From Lepidurus packardi (lineage: Eukaryota > Arthropoda > Branchiopoda > Notostraca > Triopsidae), in contig JAKZAN010000004.1 in assembly GCA_023053545.1 (NCBI GenBank), forward strand, positions 11,941,235 to 12,005,234: DNA of 64,000 nt. The letters run 5' to 3'. How positions within the stretch are numbered: position 1 is the first letter of the stretch; every line of letters begins with the position of its first letter. Made by a program: the position numbers and the translations under genes. Below are positions 22,272 to 34,400 of this stretch, piece after piece. The notes under the pieces were generated by a model. That model searched no databases. It was not told where the DNA came from and worked only from the letters and a program-made list of their open reading frames with translations.

Positions 22272-23264
22272 CTAGTCTTTCAACTGAGCGTACAGTTTGG
22301 GAACGTAATCGTCCCATGCAGCTTGATAGAAATTGACAGCAACGGGATTGCCCAAGTTGTACTTTTGGGCGAAGTTGCGAATCGAGAATTTGGGGCGATG
22401 GGCGGAAGTACTAGATGGAAATAAATCGCTATGTTTTAGAAACAGGGGAGAGTAACAATAGAAACAGTCTTGGTAAGTAACAATAAGAATTAAGATTTTT
22501 TTTTTTCAGTTTTTTGTTGTGTAAATTGATAGTTTTTCTCATTAAGTTTTGATTAAGAACGCTAGATTAAGAGTCAAGGATGTTATAACTAAGGATGAAG
22601 GTTTAATAAGAATATGTAAAGAATATGAAAGTAAATAATAAGAATGTGTAATAGCGAATAATTGAAAGAAATAATACATTACTTCTTAGAGGCACGTGGC
22701 TCATCAGGTGTGAGACGCTGAGGCTGTTGGTACAGCAGAAATACGTAACGATGAAGTCCAGAGCCTTCTGGAGGTCCAGCACCTACGTAATCAGCCAAAA
22801 CTTCGCCTTTGGAAACGTCCAGATCTTCGCTTGGAATGTTGACGACCAGCCAATGAAGCCACTCGCGGAATTTAGGGTCTTTGCGCGAAGGAGCATCAGG
22901 ATCTGCACACAAATGCACCGAAAATGAGTGCGTTTTTATAACTATTTGGTAGTTAAAAGAGGATTTGTTTAAATAAATAAAAAAAAACGCTTACCAGTCA
23001 TGCAAAGCGTGTAAAGCACGTCAGGTTTGGTGTTGAAAGACAATTTGGGGGGATTCTGTACTTGGGTGGGAGTCAACTCATTGCCCAAGTTCACTTCATG
23101 GCTTTCATATTGGACCTACAATATAAATTAGACAGAATGATGGTCAACTTATAAGTAAAAGCTGCAATAGCTAGTCATAATAACAAGTTTGGGTTCTATT
23201 TTACCTTGAGCACATCAGCTGGAAGAGTATCCAGTACGTCAGGTACAATTTCGTGCTTGTCCAT
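22272..23264 (-). CDS. Phosphatidylethanolamine-binding protein
   Basis: Four exons, 23264-23205, 23115-22995, 22902-22683 and 22410-22272, join to 179 residues, the size of a single PEBP domain. PEBP1/RKIP-type proteins bind anionic ligands and, in mammals, restrain Raf-MEK signalling. Both signature motifs are present: [18 protein letters not shown] with LHWLVVNI, and [15 protein letters not shown]. The C-terminal helix reads [20 protein letters not shown] with FYQAAWDDY. No signal peptide is present, so it is expected to be cytosolic. Arthropods carry several PEBP paralogues and this one cannot be assigned more finely. It lies tail-to-tail with TAPT1, 181 bp apart. Confidence 0.93.
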
Positions 23265-24479
23265 TGCAATATGATTCAGAAACCGGCTTTGATGACCCTT
23301 TTACATAAGATACAGAAGATACTTGATCAGCTGATTTAGCTTCAGCAATGACAGCAACAATGAATCACTTGATTTCTTATATTTATAATCTGAAAATCTA
23401 AAGAGGAGTGTTGTAGGGTTTAAAGTCCAAGCTAAAAGCAAAAAGCAGGGACAGGTTTTCATTCTTGTAATAATCTAATCACTAAACCCTTTAAAATAGC
23501 ACTATTTAGTTCTTAATTAAATAGCTTAATTGGATGAAGAGGTTTGGAGTCACGATATATACCCAACACACGGCCAGATGCACTAACAAATAGAGAAAAA
23601 GCATGCTTTTATCCCAGCATGGAAGAAAAACAACTTACAAGAGTGAAGGGTTTGGATACCGCCCCGTTTCCTAAACGTTCGACGAATGATTGCGTTCTAG
23701 GCTGGAAGTTCTGCAAGGGGGATGCAAGGTATGAGAAGCGTTTACTGAACGTTGATTGGACGACTGCTGAACGCCAGTTTCCTAAGGAGAATGAGAGATT
23801 TCGGCCTAATGAATGAACTACTGCAGAACTACTGCAGAGCAAGTATTTTCCCACGATCATTTGACTTATTGTTTGCAAAAAATGTGAAAGAAAAGAATTT
23901 TGACCGCCTTCCCAAAGTAGCCGATAGGTGGCGAGGCGTTCGTTTGGCGCTCTTCTTTCGAATTTCAAAATCTTTTTCGTTCATATTTGGCTCCTTGCTC
24001 GCGATATAGTTATTCGGGCGGAGTTGTACCTCACGTCAGCCCAGATGTGTTTTCCCTGCTTACCTGAATTGCAAGAAATTCAATGCTCCTTGGAAGGAAT
24101 ACGGTGTAAGTTTATATCAAGCCACTTCAAATAAAAGCGAGCAAATTAGCCGGCTATGAGGGGGTTCTTTGTTCGTATTCCATGAACGTTTACATTTTTT
24201 TAACAAGAAGTTTTGCATATATTGTGTTACGTTTTTTTTTATTATTGCAGATTTACGATGTCAGACGTTAAGCCATATTCATGAAAAGAACGAGTTCTGT
24301 ATATAGGAAACCACATGAGTACTCTAAAGATATATCTTTATGAGAAACAATCAATCTATACTGCCGTTCGCGGTTTCTTCATCCACTTGTTTGCCGTTTG
24401 CATGTTAGGAATAACGGCAACAACAAACCGAAGAAGCGCACGTGTTATATAACACGTAGACCAAGTCGGCCCGATCAAA
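23265..24479. other. PEBP/COX15 divergent spacer
   Basis: About 1.2 kb. Open frames on both strands at 23544-24134 show no family resemblance, no splice logic and no repeats, so I treat them as chance. Promoters for both flanking genes must lie here. Confidence 0.5.
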
Positions 24480-26196
24480 ATGGCATTAGTTCATAACTTT
24501 AGCAGGCTTCTGCACCGTACAGTAAATTCAATATCAGCCTTTCATATTTCGTAAGCGTGACACTAATAATCTATTCTCTCCTCTCCAATTATCCCAACAG
24601 TTCGCTTCGCCGGCGCTTAGTTATGTAAAACTGTCTTCGGTTGTCCCCAAAAGCCGTCCGTTACTTCGATCTGTCTGCCGACACATAACAACTCAAGCCC
24701 AGTCCAACACAGTTGCAGTGAATCCTGCCCGTGCCAAAGCTGTTGGATGGTGGCTGGGAGGATGTGCCGGAATGGCGTTTGGAGCCGTAGTTCTGGGCGG
24801 AGTTACCCGTTTAACCGAATCTGGGCTTTCCATGGTCGATTGGAAGCTGTATGGCGAACGCCCGCCCCTAAACCAAGAAGACTGGGAGCGTGAATTCGCC
24901 AAATACCAGCAATTCCCCGAATACCAAATGTAAAACTTCAGAATCTCACATCTCCTCAAGTTAATTTTCATTTATTTTCCTTTAGGAAAAACAAGGGCAT
25001 GACCTTAGAAGAGTTCAAGTTCATCTGGTGGATGGAGTACTCGCATAGAATGTGGGGTCGCTTAATAGGCGCTGCTTATTTCTTGCCAGCCACTTATTTC
25101 TGGGTCAAAGGCTTTCTAACACCTGCCTTGAAGAAACGTGTCGTCATATTCGGTGGTTTACTCGCTTTCCAAGTAACTATTAGCAGCATAGTACCATAAG
25201 AAGTCCTTACAATGCATGTTTTTCGCTCTTAGGGATTGCTGGGATGGTACATGGTCAAATCTGGATTGGAATCCGAGCGATTCCAAGGCCCTTCAGATGT
25301 TCCTCGCGTTTCCCAGTATCGTTTGGCTGCCCATTTGTCTTCTGCCTTCATTTTCTACTCCTTATTGCTCTGGTCCTCTTTGGGACTTCTCATCCCCTCT
25401 CAAAGCGTTCCTTGGACCCAAGCTGCAACTACAGTTCGTAGACTCGCTCATACGACGAAAGGTTTTGTCTTCTTAGCAGCATTATCAGGTGAAAAAACGT
25501 TCTATTTCACTTTTTTAAAAATAAATTTTTTCTCCATTGGGGGACTAACCTAACCTAACCATTTCCCTTTTTCAAAATTAATTGTAATTTTTTTCTCATT
25601 AATACATGGGGACTTTTAGGCGCTTTTGTGGCTGGTTTAGATGCTGGATTGGTTTACAATAGTTTCCCCAAGATGGGCGATAAATGGATCCCCGATGATA
25701 TCCTCGCTTTGACTCCGATTTACAAGAATATTACCGAGAATCCCACTACTGCCCAGTTTAATCACCGAATCGAGGTAAATATAACGTCAGTTAGGTCCAA
25801 TTTTGTCTCTTTATGAACGTAGTAATTTACAAATAATTGCTATTATTTTTATTTATTTATTTTTTTTATTTTAGGGCATCACTACGTTGACTTTGGCAAC
25901 AGCTTGTTGGTACTATGCCCGTAAAGCTCATCTACCTCCTCGTGCATACACTGCTGCCACTGCATTGGCTGCCATGGCATGGACTCAAGTAAAAAAAAAT
26001 TTAAAAAAAAAAATTCTAGATTAATTTATTCTAATTCTGTACATTATTTTCATAGGCAACATTAGGTCTTCTCACACTCTTACTGTACGTTCCTACACCA
26101 TTAGCCGCTACTCACCAAGCCGGTGCGCTCGTAACCATATCTTTTGCTATTTGGCTAACTCACGAGTTACGACTGATGAAGCGTATAGTTAAGTAG
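24480..26196 (+). CDS. COX15: COX15, heme A synthase
   Basis: Six core exons, 24601-24929, 24986-25172, 25233-25488, 25620-25774, 25875-25988 and 26056-26196, plus a short first exon from ATG 24480. COX15 converts heme O to heme A for cytochrome c oxidase in the inner mitochondrial membrane. It has eight predicted membrane helices and conserved heme histidines in [35 protein letters not shown] and ATHQAGALV. Family marks are [19 protein letters not shown] and [18 protein letters not shown]. The first junction is ambiguous: ACA|gtaaat (24521) to the acceptor at 24600 gives 407 residues, while TTC|gtaagc (near 24550) to a second AG at 24620 gives 410; human has 410. The leader is basic either way. 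It ends 141 bp from the Spd-2-like gene. Confidence 0.93.
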
Positions 26197-26337
26197 TTTT
26201 AAGCTTCTTTTTTTAATAGCTCCTAAATTATGTCACTAAATCTTTAGCAAAGTCTGGTCTCGCAAAAATACAATTGTCACCTTCTGATCACTATTTTTTT
26301 TCTTTTTTCTTAAACATTTGACATGTACCTATTCTGA

Positions 26338-29300
26338 TTAGTAAGCTTCTCCTACGAGTTCTACCGCTACGCAATCTTCTTGGTTCTCCACTTGAATCTT
26401 CAGTTCGACGCTGAAGTGACCACTTTGTTCCGGGCAGAAATGAATGGGAATCTTGGCATAACACATCGGTTTCATGACGAGATCCAAACGCTTGGTCAAA
26501 AACGGACTTGTGAGTCCACTTAGTGTCACCTGGAAAAGACGCCATCCTTCTTAGTTCGCAAATTTACAGGAAACAACTATTTGGATTCAAAGTGATGTAA
26601 AAAATATTGACCTTTTTAGTTACAGTTGCCCAATTATGCAAAGGCAATTTCAGAGTCACAACTTCGCCTATTCGCGTGGCAGAAAATTGTAAAACGTTCA
26701 CCTGGGCGCATACTTTGCCCGCAGCTTTCGAACTGCGCTTAAAACTCGAAACCCTAAATCATCCCAAACGAAGTAACAATATTTATTTAAAAAAAAAAAA
26801 GAAAATTAGAATAATGATTATTTATTCATAAACCAGGTTACCTATTATCCATAAGGTCGCCTGAAGACAGTATTTCTGACATGAACGTAGTGTCCCTAAG
26901 AAAAAATGTAAATTACTTCAAAATTTTATTATTTAAAACGTAAAAAAATTAACAAAAATAATTTCACTATTAAAAACGCACATAGCTCAATTGACTTTTT
27001 TTTTTTTTTTTTTTTTTAATTTTTACCTAGTTTCTTCTAATGCCACTGCTAAAGTATGCTCAGCTGTCATGGTTAAGAATGCGGAATCCTCCTTTGGGTT
27101 GTCCGGCAAGTGCACTGTAGCTCGAGTTAGCTTGAGATGATCGTAAAAATACTGAATATCTTCCGATATCGGTTTCCATAGGCTTTTATAGGGATTGCCT
27201 GTCAATTCTCCTTCAAAAGGAGTTGTAAAATCAATAGCTTCTAATAAGGAGCTTTGGGGAATGTTGGGTTTATTGCCTTGACGAACGTATCTATTGAAGG
27301 CAAAAAAGAAACTAAATTAGGTACTGTAAAAATGACTTGTTTCTTGACGGAAAACTGAATAACAGTTGATAATTTACGAGATTAACTGCTGGCGAGCAGG
27401 TTCATCACCCCAAACCGCAACAATATGCAGCTTTTGGCCATCCCATGCTTCACTATGAGCCAAAACTTGAACCACTTGGCGTTCATTGGCTCGGAGTACA
27501 ATCTGCGATGGATAAATGGTGAGCAGCGAAGGTTTAACCGTCAAAGAATGCTCCTCGTCTAGAAAAAGAAGCTTTTATTCATTCACTGGATGGTGAAATG
27601 TGGTCATTCTTACCCCAAAAGCCTAAAATCTTGACAAAAGAAGGCGAATTCCCACTATTTTGAAGAACAACAGATCCACTGAGCTGCGATTTGTCAAGTT
27701 TCAACTGAATAGTGTCCGATTGGATCATGTGAACATTGCCAGTACCGGCATAACCCTTCAAATCCACCTATGGAATAAAATCACGATAAAAGTGAACACT
27801 TTTCGTTCAAAACATAAGAGATTGGATGGAATTACCATGAATTTCACGCGAGCTGCATTGGAACTTCGGTCTGCTTTGGGGCAAAAGCTTATTTTGTCTT
27901 CGTAAATCTGCGGAGAAGCCGGTACAAAGCTCACTTTCACGCTTTTCTCTTCCCTGGGAGCCAAAACCAGCTTAATATTGTTCCTCATATTGCAATCCGC
28001 AATCTAAATTCATGAAAAATCCAGAAATAGTATAAAAAATCCATTCCAATCGAAGAAATATTAGGAAAAACACACAAAAACTCAGAACTTAAGTGACCTG
28101 AAATGCTTGGCTGTTCTTTATATACGCATAAACCGTTATGGTATCAATATGAGACGCATTTCGGATAACTACGTCTTGTTGACATGCGCTATCCGCTCCT
28201 CGCCAGTAAAGACAAGACGTTTTGCTTTCCAATTTCACGTCCTGGCTGCGAACCATCGATTTAGGCTTGGAAATCGGTTTGGGAACCTTCGAAAGCCAGT
28301 CAATGTCATTGGTTTTGTCTTGAAGGGGTCCCATGCTTGGATTCAACGAATCTTTGATGGCTATACTCTGCATCCGAGCTACGGACTTGTTCTCGTTGGG
28401 AGTGCTGTGGTTAGGAAGCGAATTCACGCGTTGCTGGACATTTCCCACGCTTTTGGTCCGATGTAGATTCTCTTCAGCCTTGCCGATAGGTACTACGGCT
28501 CCGTTTTGGGCGTAATAGTGCTTGACTTTCTCCACCAAACCAGGCGTATCGGAGCCATTGCTGTCGCGGTAGAGGTTAATCATGGATTCCAAGTCTTGGT
28601 AGGTTTTGGCTAACGTTAAGGGCTCGGAAAGGAGCGCAGCAGGCAGGAGAGTGGACGGTTGGGTCCTGAAATCCGCCTGACGCGAGTCTGAATCGTCTTC
28701 CGAGCCGCTTTTGGTCGAGCTATGGACTTCGTCTGATTGCCACGTTAAATCCAACGTTTTCTCCTGGACTGGTGGCTGAGTTTTCTCATTGTGGCGAACC
28801 GTGCTCACAGAATTGGCTGAAGAAGCGACAGATTTCTTGGGAGAAGCGGTCGAACGCGGTTTTTCAGCTTCCGAAGGGGGTGGAGAAGGGAAAAGAGAGG
28901 TTGATGGCTGATTTGGGGGCCTAATGGATGATTTGGGGGTTACGGGACGATCCAAGGCCAGATTTTGGAGGAAATCCTCGGTTGATGAGATAGAACCACG
29001 CAGCCAGGATTCTACTTTGCCATCAGAGGAGTTTAAGGACGCCCATGGAGTTGCATGGCCGCCAACTGATGCGGTATAACTTCGGGAAGGTTTGGGTTGA
29101 TTGAAAAAGGAGGCTGGAACAGATTTTGACTGCTCGGGAGCAGATCTGATCTCTTCAGGCATGGCGGATTCTGACAAGGAAGGGATTGAGTCAATCCATG
29201 CAGAATCGGTTATGTTAGGAGGCCTTTCCTCGGCCATGGACGGTTCTTCGTAGCGTCTGGGGCTTTTGACGGGAATTCCAAAGCTGGGCTGTTGATTTTG

Positions 29301-29885
29301 ACAGGAAAAAGGGAGACAATTAGGTGAGAATTTGGTTTCTTTGTTTTTAATCTCTTTCTGGAGGTTATACTCTGTTAGTAGAACGATGTTCCAAGCTTCC
29401 GAGGGGTTTGGTACGCCTTCCAAGGTATTCGCCAATGGAAACGTGCTTTCCCAATAGGGAAGAGTTGTCTGAATCCAGCATAGAAGCTCTAAAATGCCAG
29501 AGAAATTAGGATTTTTGCGTGGATAAGTGTAATAGAAGTTACCCGACAGTTATTCCAGACTTGGCTACAGCATTAGAAAAGCAGCTGATGTCGTAAACTT
29601 TGGATGAAGCTGCCGAGAGTTCTTCAAACTTTTTTTCGTCCTGGTCGAGCATTGCTTGCAGATCCTGCCCAGATGTCATAAACTTATCGCTCATATTACT
29701 AGCTAAGAAGTTAGAGCCATTGAAGCTAAATTGCGGTTGCCTTAACGGAGAAACGAATGTAAAATTCAGAAATAGAAATGGCTGAAAAAGTCATACAAAG
29801 AATCGCTAAACATTGCGGATAAAACTTACTCTAGCGAGCCGTTAGTAAATGGGTTCGTTCCGAACTCACTTAAGGAGTCCGCCAT
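26338..29885 (-). CDS. Spd-2/CEP192-like centrosomal scaffold
   Basis: About ten exons: 29885-29830, 29740-29548, 29486-28098, 28003-27836, 27767-27614, 27558-27378, 27290-27027, 26895-26842, 26753-26612 and 26529-26338, about 930 residues. Spd-2/CEP192 recruits pericentriolar material and Polo/Aurora kinases to centrioles. The N-terminal half, mostly one 1.4-kb exon, is serine/proline-rich and disordered (FPSPPPSEAEKP). A line of ASH/PapD-like beta domains follows, with phrases such as DVVIRNASHIDTITVYAYIK, LVLAPREEKSVKVSFVPASP, GSVVLQNSGNSPSFVKILGF, YPSQIVLRANERQVVQV and ALPLHNW-like LKLPLHNWATV. The last segment is FLTKRLDLVMKPMCYAKIP with HFCPEQSGHFSVELKIQ. Identity rests on architecture and the C-terminal domains. 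The exon 2/3 junction needs a weak GTCGGG donor to stay in frame. Confidence 0.68.
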
Positions 29886-30180
29886 AATTAACTGTTTGGT
29901 TCAAAACCTCGTTAAATGAATTTAATTCACGTAAAATACAAAGTAAACAAGACCGTCTGTGCAAACGGCCGGTTTGAATAATGGCGCTATAGTCTCCTCC
30001 CAGCCTTTCCTTGACGGCGGCAGAAACGGCCAATGAGAATCAACGTTATATACGAAACCCGAAAGCCGAGGTTTCTGGTTGGATCGAACGTTTTTAGGGC
30101 CGCGCTCACCTCAGGAAGTGCGCCAAAATTGGTCGCAAACTGGTTTCTACATTCGAACTGTGCACAAGTGACTTATAATT
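29886..30180. promoter_or_regulatory. Divergent promoter, Spd-2-like (-) / BOLA3 (+)
   Basis: Only 295 bp separate the two start codons, with a GC-rich centre (about 29955-30130). It most likely holds one bidirectional promoter. No TATA box is evident. Confidence 0.5.
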
Positions 30181-30825
30181 ATGGAAACTTCTTCGTTGTT
30201 TCGCCAGTTAACTAGACAGGTTAGTTAATAAAGAATATCCACTAGTAATTAAGCTTATTAAACTGAATTTTTTATCTAGGCTGGACTTATTTCCCGTTTG
30301 TTCAGTGAGACCATACAAAACAGCGGAGAACAGAAGATCAAATCCCTGCTCCAGAGCAAATTTCTCAATGCAACTACAATCGAAGTTCAAGACATCTCAG
30401 GTAATATCTTTACTATTCCTTAAAGACTCATATTACTGTATCGTAACGTTATTTTAACGCTTTTGTTTCTCTTCTAGGAGGCTGTGGATCCATGTATGCA
30501 GTTTATGTGGAATCTCCTGACTTTAAAGGCCTTAATACTGTAAAGCAACACCAAATGGTGACCAAGGTATGAAACTAATACCCTTTACCTAGGTTCCTCT
30601 CCGTTTTCTAGACACGTAAAGCATCCCCTTCTGCTCAAGTTAACCTTAATTGAGCTTGAGAATAAGAAAACCACAAGTATAAAGTTGACGTTAAGTATAA
30701 AGCTTGGCATCCTTTTCCTTAAGCCCTTATTGATCTTTCCCTCCTTCCATGTTCAGGTCTTAAAACAGGAAATCAAGGAGATGCATGGCATCAGAATTCA
30801 GACTGCTTTACCTGCAGCCAGCTGA
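30181..30825 (+). CDS. BOLA3: BolA-like protein 3, mitochondrial Fe-S factor
   Basis: Four exons, 30181-30219, 30280-30400, 30478-30566 and 30757-30825, join to 105 residues (human 107). BOLA3 works with GLRX5 and NFU1 to deliver [4Fe-4S] clusters to lipoate synthase and respiratory complexes. A short import leader (METSSLFRQLTRQAGLISRL) precedes the BolA fold: SGEQKIKSLLQSKF, IEVQDISGGCGSMYAVYVES, the cluster-binding Cys in GGCGSMY, and the conserved His in KQHQMVTKVL and the nearby KEMHGIRIQT. The small size and exact family spacing make the call secure. Confidence 0.95.
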
Positions 30826-31431
30826 AAGTACGTCAATTACCCCTCTCTTAATGTCGTCGCCTAGACGGTAGCTGTACAACGTAAGAAACGTTTTAAATAA
30901 GGTCTTTGTGGAATTAGAAGCAAGTGGAATTAGTGGCTTGGGATTATAAGTAAAGGAAATGAACGGAGACAAATACAACGCGTAGGTCTTTGCAGTTCAT
31001 TGCTGAAAATAGTTCATTTGCATTTCTCCATTTCCCGGTCAAGTACTCGGGAAAAGCCTACATGTTGGTAATTATTAGAACATCAATTTCCACAAACAAG
31101 GCCAAAAGTCATCTTATCATTTCTCCCTAACGCAATTTGAACAGTTATACATCGACCAGAAAATGCGATTTGACACATGAATAACGTTATGTACAGGGAA
31201 AAGATGATTCTGGATTAGATAAGAAATCCCCACTTGGTGAATTCGTCATAAAAACAAATCCCAACACAACAGATTGGCGTTTACACCGCCCAAGATACGT
31301 AAAAATAAACTAAAAGAATTAAAAAAAAACACACTTTCTTCTTGCAATCACGAAAACGTCTTACTCCACTTTCGCGGTTCCCTTTTCTCAACTCTTCCAC
31401 CTCATTCTCCTCCCTTTCTTGCGGAGTTTTA
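30826..31431. other. Convergent spacer BOLA3 / ARID5
   Basis: About 600 bp, AT-rich, between two 3' ends. I see no coding signal, repeat or clear poly(A) site. Confidence 0.5.
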
Positions 31432-34400
31432 TCACGATTTAGGGAAAGGAGGCGGTTGCTCTTCTTTGAGCAATCCCGGGTACATGGACCCCATTAACCC
31501 CAAATTGGGCGCTAGAGCGGGTGGATAGCCTCGTTGCACCAGCTCCTTATACGCTTGCGCCGTCGCTTCGGCTGCGGAATTGCTCATGACGGAGGCCATG
31601 AACGGTGAAGGCATTCCGTACATGTGCGGCGAGTAGTAGGAATAGTAGGCGGGGTCCAGGCCCATGTTCGTGGTGGTGGTCGTGGCCGACACGGGCGGCT
31701 TGGACGTCATAATCGGGGGGTAAAACAGCGGGTAATTCGCAAAACTGACGTTAGGCGGCAGAGGAGGCGGGGCTAAACTGACTTCGGGTGCTGTTCTGCC
31801 CCGACTGGGAGGGCGGGGCTTGTCCTTGTGGCCGTAGTGCGAGTGCAGCGGGCTTTCCTTGACCACCGGGAGGACGGACACCGAAGGGCGGGTCGTAACG
31901 GTGGTCGAGGTGGCACTGTAGGCGACAGAGGCGGCATGGGAGTTCACGAGATCGGTTTTCACGCTGATGGAAACATCGTTGGGCAAGTTGTAAGTAGGTT
32001 TGGAGCGGGGCGGAAGTTGCAATGGTGACCAGGGCGTGAATTTGGTGGCCGCCGCGCCGCCTTTCTTCAATTCGCCGTTGCTAGAACCCGCCCGGTGGCC
32101 GTTGGCGCTGCTGGGCACCACACTCAAGACCACTACTTCGTCACTCGAGTAGTTGTGGTGGCCATTGGTGTTGCCGTTGCAATAACCCGGTTCAAGGGCG
32201 GGGGAGGGATGATGGGCGGGTTTATCAGGTGACGTCATCTTGGCGGGCGTGACGGAGGGCGTGGTGGGCGAAATGAGGGAGGACACCGCTAAAGAGATCA
32301 AAGATCGCGAACTGGGATTGCTAGTGTTGTTATTACTCCCGTTAAATGTGTAATTCGGTGACGATTTGTGTTGCAAGGGGACGGGAAGGGTGGAGACTAA
32401 CGAAGTGGGCGTGGTGGTGGACATGAGTGGGTTATTGGCCAGGGCAGAAGTGAGTTGGGGCACTGTGCTCAAGGTCGGCGGGCCTGAGTAGGATTTCGGG
32501 TGCATGGTTAACGCTCTCGGTTTGGGAGACGGCGATTCTAAAGGTTTGGGGGGCGTGCCCTTGAGGTTGTTGGGGGGTGGCGGTAGAGGCGGGCGCTTGG
32601 TGTCGATAGTTGGGTCGCCGTAGACGCGATCGCGCGTCGAGTACATGGAAGGCGTTTGGAAGGCTGGTAGGGGGAGGGGCGCCAGCGCTAAGAACGCGGC
32701 GACGGACGCAGCAGTAAACGATTTGCTGGGCTGGTGGGCGGGGTTTGGCTTCATCGGAGGCGTGGTGGTACCGTTGGGGTGACAAGTGACTTTCTGGATC
32801 ACCGAAGGGCGGCTGGGCGACGCTCGCTCGCTTTTCGAGGGAGGGGCGGGGATGATGGTGACTTGCAACTCGCTGGAGGAACTTGTCCAAGTGGGTGGAG
32901 TCTGATTGGTGCCTTGGATCTGGTTGGCTATCCGCGCCAAGTCATGCAAAGCCGAGCGGGTAGGCGGCGGCGTGACGTTCTCCGTGACAGCCATAAGCTC
33001 GTGTAGGGTCAAGTTTTGGGCGGTGCTGGCCACGGCCAATTCTTTGATCTGCGGAACAAATACACGAAATGAGTGAAATCTTTCACGGTTACTGGGATCC
33101 AACACTTTGGGAGAGGGAAAATGAGACAAAAGTCACAACAGAAACATTCTAAAACATCAAAACGAATCGAGAGATGGTTTCTCAATTGGCGTCTCCAATA
33201 GTTATCGAAAATCGTGAAAGCTTCACATGGAAGCGACAATTGAGGTATGGAAATCGGTTTCCGTAATCGATTTTCGATACCTAGGATGGCGCACCGCTTG
33301 TAAACAAGCTTTAAATCATGTTTATTTGAAAAGCGCGCCGTTCAACGAAACCCCGCCTCATGATATCGCAATCGGTTCCGTAATCGATTCCGATACTTAG
33401 GATGGAGCAGTGCTTGTAAATTTGTAAACAAGCTTCAAATCATGTTTATTTGAAAAGCGCGCCGTTCAACGAAACCCCCGCCTCATGATATCGTAATCGG
33501 TTTTCGTAATAGATTCCCGATACCTAGGATGGCACAGCGCTTGTAAACAAGCTTCAAATCATGTTTATTTGAAAAGCGCGCCGTTCAGCCTAATGATATC
33601 GCAATCGGTTTCCGTAATCGATTTCCGATACCTAGGATGGCGCAGTGCTTGTAAACAAGCTTTAAATCATGTTTATTTGAAAAGCGCGCCATCTAACGAA
33701 AGCCCGCCTCATGATATCGTAATCGGTTTTCGTAATCGATTTCCGATACCTAGGATGGCACAGCGCTTGTAAACAAGCTTCAAATCATGTTTATTTGAAA
33801 AGCGCGCCGTTCAGCCTAATGATATCGCAATCGGTTTCCGTAATCGATTTCCGATACCTAGGATGGCGCAGTGCTTGTAAACAAGCTTTAAATCATGTTT
33901 ATTTGAAAAGCGCGCCATCTAACGAAAGCCCGCCTCATGATATCGTAATCGATTTCCGATACCTAGGATGGCACAGCGCTTGTAAACAAGCTTCAAATCA
34001 TGTTTATTTGAAAAGCGCGCCGTTCAGCCTCATGATATCGGAATCGGTTTCCGCAATCGATTTCCGATACCTAGGATGACACAGCGGCTTGTAAACAAGC
34101 CTTCAAATCAGTTCAAAAGCACTTGAAAAGCGCGCCATCCAACAAAGAGCCCCCCTCTTCATTTTTATTGACTCTTTCCAAAAGCCAATTTCCCGTTTAA
34201 GCCACTAAAAAAATTTACGAAAATAAAGAAAAAAAGCAAGTGTTTACAGCTTATCATTTCGTTAAAGCTGTCAGTTTAACGTTTTAAACCCAATTTTAAA
34301 ATGATAGAATATAGCCATATAAAGCGAAGCCGACAACGGAGGTGTTAACAAATCTACGCTAAAAGGCCAAAAAGGGTTAACTTATGTGCGGTTGGTGTCA

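Noticed and set aside
23544-24134. Overlapping open frames of 60-119 codons on both strands between PEBP and COX15
   Set aside because: No family resemblance, no plausible splice signals, and both strands are open, consistent with chance.
31828-33006. Long open frames on both strands over the last ARID5 exon
   Set aside because: Shadow frames of a GC-rich Ser/Pro coding exon; only the minus frame ending at 31432 continues the spliced ARID5 protein.
33569-34079. Open frames of 67 and 94 codons in the ATCGAT array
   Set aside because: They repeat the same peptide once per DNA unit and lie in an ARID5 intron on the opposite strand.
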